A stretch of 15,239 nucleotides of DNA from NCBI GenBank assembly GCA_044340025.1, contig JBIIUJ010000056.1:1-15239 (forward strand), in the 5' to 3' direction. Source of the DNA: JBIIUJ01 sp044340025 (GTDB lineage Bacteria > Pseudomonadota > Alphaproteobacteria > Caulobacterales > Aquidulcibacteraceae). The notes beneath the pieces are model-generated. The model had not been told where the DNA came from, ran no database searches, and saw nothing but the letters and a program-made list of their open reading frames with translations. Position numbers and translations under genes: made by a program. Shown here in pieces: positions 13,205-15,239 of the stretch. Numbering within the stretch: position 1 is the first letter of the stretch; each line of letters starts with the position of its first letter.

Positions 13205-14373
13205 TCAAGAACCAGTGGTATGTGGCCGAGGAATCCGCCGCCATCCGGCCCGGCGAGCGCAAGCGTGTGAAGCTCTGCGGGCTGGATTTCGTGCTTTACC
13301 GCAACGAACGCGGCGAAGCCTTCTGCCTGTCGGAGGTGTGCATCCATCGCGGCGCCTCGCTTGGCGGCGGCCAGGTGGTGGAGGGCGCGATCGAGTGCCC
13401 CTATCATGGCTGGCGCTTCGGCGGCGACGGCGCCTGCGTGCGCATCCCCTCGCTCGGGCCAGACGCACGCATCCCCGCGCGCGCCAAGGTCGACGCCTAT
13501 CCCGTGAAGGAATATCTCGGCTGGATCTGGGTGTTTCTGGGCGACGCCGCCGAGGAGGACCGCCCGCCCTTCCCCGATTTTCCGGAATATGGCGCCAAGG
13601 GTTGGCGCACGATCCGTGGCGAGTTCCTGTGGAACGCCAATTACGCCCGCATCGTGGAAAACGGCATCGACCCCTCCCACGCCGCCTTCGTCCACCCCAG
13701 CTTCGGGGATCGCAACAAGCCGGAGATCCACGACTTCGCGGTGGAGGCCGACGCCCACAGCGCCTACGCCAGCGTCACGTTCCTGCCGCCGGAATACAAG
13801 GGCCTCTACAAGCTGATCCGCGCCCAGCGCGATCCGGTGACGGTGCGCAACGGCTTTCACGTCTCCGGCGCGCATGTGCGCATCGAGATCCAGATCACCG
13901 CCTCCTGGCGGATCGTGATCTATGACGTGAACACCCCGATCGACGAGACGACCACGCTCACCCGCTGGATCATGGCGCGCAACTTCATGATCCATCCGAT
14001 GTTCGACGGCGACAGCCGCAAGCGCACCATCAAGATCTTCGAGCAGGACGCCGTGATCATGGAGGGCATCACGCCCGAGCTTCTGCCGGTCTATCTGCAC
14101 GAGGAAGTCTCGGTGAAGTCCGACGCCATCATGGTGGCCTGGCGCAACAAGCGCCGCGAGCTGATCGAGAAGGGCTGGGCGATCGATGTGGAGGCGGTCA
14201 ACCGCGATGTCGAGGGTAGGCGGGCCATGGTGATACCAAGCCCGGGCCGCGCGCCCGACGCACCTGGCGCGCGCGATTATCTGCTGAAGACCGTGCCGAT
14301 GGTGGATGGCGAGCGCCTGCGCGCCGAGGCGCTGGTCCAGCGCCACGAGACCCCGCGGGAGGCGGCGGAGTGA
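13201..14373 (+). CDS. Rieske [2Fe-2S] non-heme iron oxygenase, alpha subunit
   Basis: A 390-residue cytoplasmic oxygenase. The Rieske cluster ligands are C47-I-H49 and C66-P-Y-H69 in CIHRGASLGGG and CPYHGWRFGGDG. The mononuclear iron site is N147-Y-A-R-I-V-E153-N-G-I-D157-P-S-H160-A-A-F-V-H165, with the likely carboxylate D283 in FEQDAVIMEG; D157 is the usual bridge between subunits. The DPSHAAFVH pattern groups it with single-component oxygenases (vanillate demethylase, pheophorbide a oxygenase and relatives), not with two-subunit dioxygenases, and no beta subunit is present. It would hydroxylate or open a ring or remove an O/N-alkyl group using O2 and electrons from a reductase or ferredoxin, neither of which is in the window. 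Start ATG 13201 has GAGG 7 nt upstream. The substrate is unknown. Confidence 0.95.
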   Translation: MIKNQWYVAEESAAIRPGERKRVKLCGLDFVLYRNERGEAFCLSEVCIHRGASLGGGQVVEGAIECPYHGWRFGGDGACVRIPSLGPDARIPARAKVDAYPVKEYLGWIWVFLGDAAEEDRPPFPDFPEYGAKGWRTIRGEFLWNANYARIVENGIDPSHAAFVHPSFGDRNKPEIHDFAVEADAHSAYASVTFLPPEYKGLYKLIRAQRDPVTVRNGFHVSGAHVRIEIQITASWRIVIYDVNTPIDETTTLTRWIMARNFMIHPMFDGDSRKRTIKIFEQDAVIMEGITPELLPVYLHEEVSVKSDAIMVAWRNKRRELIEKGWAIDVEAVNRDVEGRRAMVIPSPGRAPDAPGARDYLLKTVPMVDGERLRAEALVQRHETPREAAE

Positions 14374-14867
14374 GCCGTGCGCGCACGGCCGCCCTCGCCG
14401 TTCTGCTGGCGGCAGCCGCCACCCCCGCGGCGGCCCAGGTGCAGGGCACGAACGCCAGTTTCCGCATGACGGTGCAGACAAGCGCCGCCAAGGAGCAGAT
14501 CTATGCGCTCTGGGCCGATCCGCGCGGCTGGGCCCGCTGGGACCCGCAGATCGAGCGCGTGACCTTCACCGGCCCGGCGCAGGTGGGTGCGCGCGGGCGG
14601 CTGAAAGGGACTGGCGGTCCCGAGAACGCCTTCGAGATCACGGTGATGGAGCCGGGCGCGCGCTTTGCCTATGTCGTCACGGCGCCGGGCGCGCGCATCA
14701 CCTTTGATCGGCGGTTCGAAGCGGGGGAGCCCACGCGCTTCACCCATTCAGTGCAGTTTGGCGGGGCAGGCGGCGGGTTTCTCTCCGGCATCCTCGGCAA
14801 GCGCTTTCGCGAGGGCCTGCCCGCCGCGATGGAGCGGCTGAAGACCCAGGCGGAGGCTGCCCAGTGA
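14370..14867 (+). CDS. secreted SRPBCC (START/Bet v1-like) protein
   Basis: A 165-residue protein. The GTG at 14370 overlaps the Rieske stop as GTGA and has GGAGG 7 nt upstream. Residues 1-22 form a clear signal peptide (SRARTAALAVLLAAAATPAAA, cleavage before Q23). The mature part begins with an SRPBCC strand, SFRMTVQTSAAKEQIYALWA, then DPRGWARWDPQIERVTF and GARGRLKGTGG, and has the long C-terminal helix FREGLPAAMERLKTQAE. The fold is a deep hydrophobic pocket that binds or acts on lipids, polyketides or aromatics. Most polyketide-cyclase-like members are cytoplasmic, so export is unusual. It may carry a hydrophobic substrate in the periplasm between receptor and inner-membrane steps. Confidence 0.85.
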   Translation: MSRARTAALAVLLAAAATPAAAQVQGTNASFRMTVQTSAAKEQIYALWADPRGWARWDPQIERVTFTGPAQVGARGRLKGTGGPENAFEITVMEPGARFAYVVTAPGARITFDRRFEAGEPTRFTHSVQFGGAGGGFLSGILGKRFREGLPAAMERLKTQAEAAQ

Positions 14868-15239
14868 CCAGCGCCGCGCCCGCCCGCCGCCGCCCGCCGT
14901 TCGTTCTGATCGCTCTTGGCCTGCTGGCCGCAACCGGGCTCGCCATCTACGCCTCGGACAAGGGCTATTACGACCGGTATTTCCGCCTGCTCTACGATCT
15001 CGCCCGCACCCAGGGCCAGCTTGAGCGCTATGATCCGGTCGATCCGATCCGGGGCGCGGACCAGCCCTTCCCCACCGCAGCGCCGCAGAGCGTGGGCCTT
15101 GCGCCTGATGCAGTCGCACAGGCGCGCGCCTATGCGCAGGCCAATCGCTCCAACGCCTTTCTGGTCTGGAAGGATGGCGCTCTGGTGGAGGCTTCCTATT
15201 GGGGCGTGGAACGCGAAACGCCGATCATCTCGCGCTCGC
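14864..15239 (+). CDS. serine hydrolase of the class C beta-lactamase/NylB type, N-terminal part (runs off right edge)
   Basis: An open frame of 125 codons with no stop before the right edge. The GTG at 14864 overlaps the SRPBCC stop as GTGA and has GGAGG 7 nt upstream. A basic N-terminus (ARRRPP) is followed by one transmembrane segment (about 13-28), so the protein is an anchored periplasmic enzyme. The next part, including SDKGYYDRYFRLLYDLAR, then AAPQSVGLAP and NAFLVWKDGALVEASYWGV, is the usual lead-in to the S-x-x-K motif of penicillin-binding-protein-like hydrolases. The active-site serine should lie just beyond the last base, near ISRS. Such enzymes cleave esters or amides; the substrate is unknown. 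Confidence 0.8.
   Translation, partial: MTSAAPARRRPPFVLIALGLLAATGLAIYASDKGYYDRYFRLLYDLARTQGQLERYDPVDPIRGADQPFPTAAPQSVGLAPDAVAQARAYAQANRSNAFLVWKDGALVEASYWGVERETPIISRS

Overview
The window reads as a chromosomal segment of a GC-rich alphaproteobacterium. A Ros/MucR regulator, a PAS_5-type protein, a DnaA-domain-IV-like HTH protein beside a DUF6456-like fragment, and a CoA-type Nudix hydrolase overlapping a class II CCA-adding enzyme all point that way. A Caulobacterales/Hyphomonadaceae-like or sphingomonad-like host is the best guess, but the sequence alone cannot settle it. I see no rRNA, tRNA, CRISPR array, insertion sequence or integrase. No stretch over 300 bases lacks a gene; the longest gap (1626-1860) holds only regulatory-looking sequence.

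Left block (1-1860, all minus strand): mucR, then a strong intrinsic terminator, a PAS-domain protein with a TTG start inside that terminator's U-tract, and a small DnaA-like HTH protein translationally coupled to a gene leaving the left edge (DUF6456-like N-terminus). A 33-bp compound dyad lies upstream of the HTH gene.

Middle block (1861-9334, minus strand): a TonB-dependent receptor, an MFS transporter, an inositol-monophosphatase-family phosphatase, an alpha/beta hydrolase, a CoA-type Nudix hydrolase and a CCA-adding enzyme. The last three are chained by 1-nt TGATG overlaps. The receptor and MFS gene probably belong with the divergent right block; the others look like housekeeping genes.

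Right block (9471-15239, plus strand): a TetR-family regulator, then six genes joined by 4-8 nt overlaps: a membrane-anchored protein I identify as a divergent ferrochelatase-superfamily member, a cytochrome b561-like diheme membrane protein, a beta-propeller-like protein, a Rieske non-heme iron oxygenase, a secreted SRPBCC protein and a membrane-anchored serine hydrolase that runs off the right edge. A TGAC-N6-GTC[A/C] dyad occurs both in the TonB-receptor/tetR divergent region and just before the six-gene operon, suggesting one TetR-controlled regulon.

The most interesting feature is this last unit. A TonB receptor and an MFS carrier (uptake or efflux) sit beside a chelatase-like fold, a b-type cytochrome, a Rieske oxygenase and two exported proteins. 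One coherent but unproven reading is acquisition and oxidative breakdown, or metal removal, of a macrocycle or other hydrophobic ring compound. Substrate and reaction cannot be read from the DNA.
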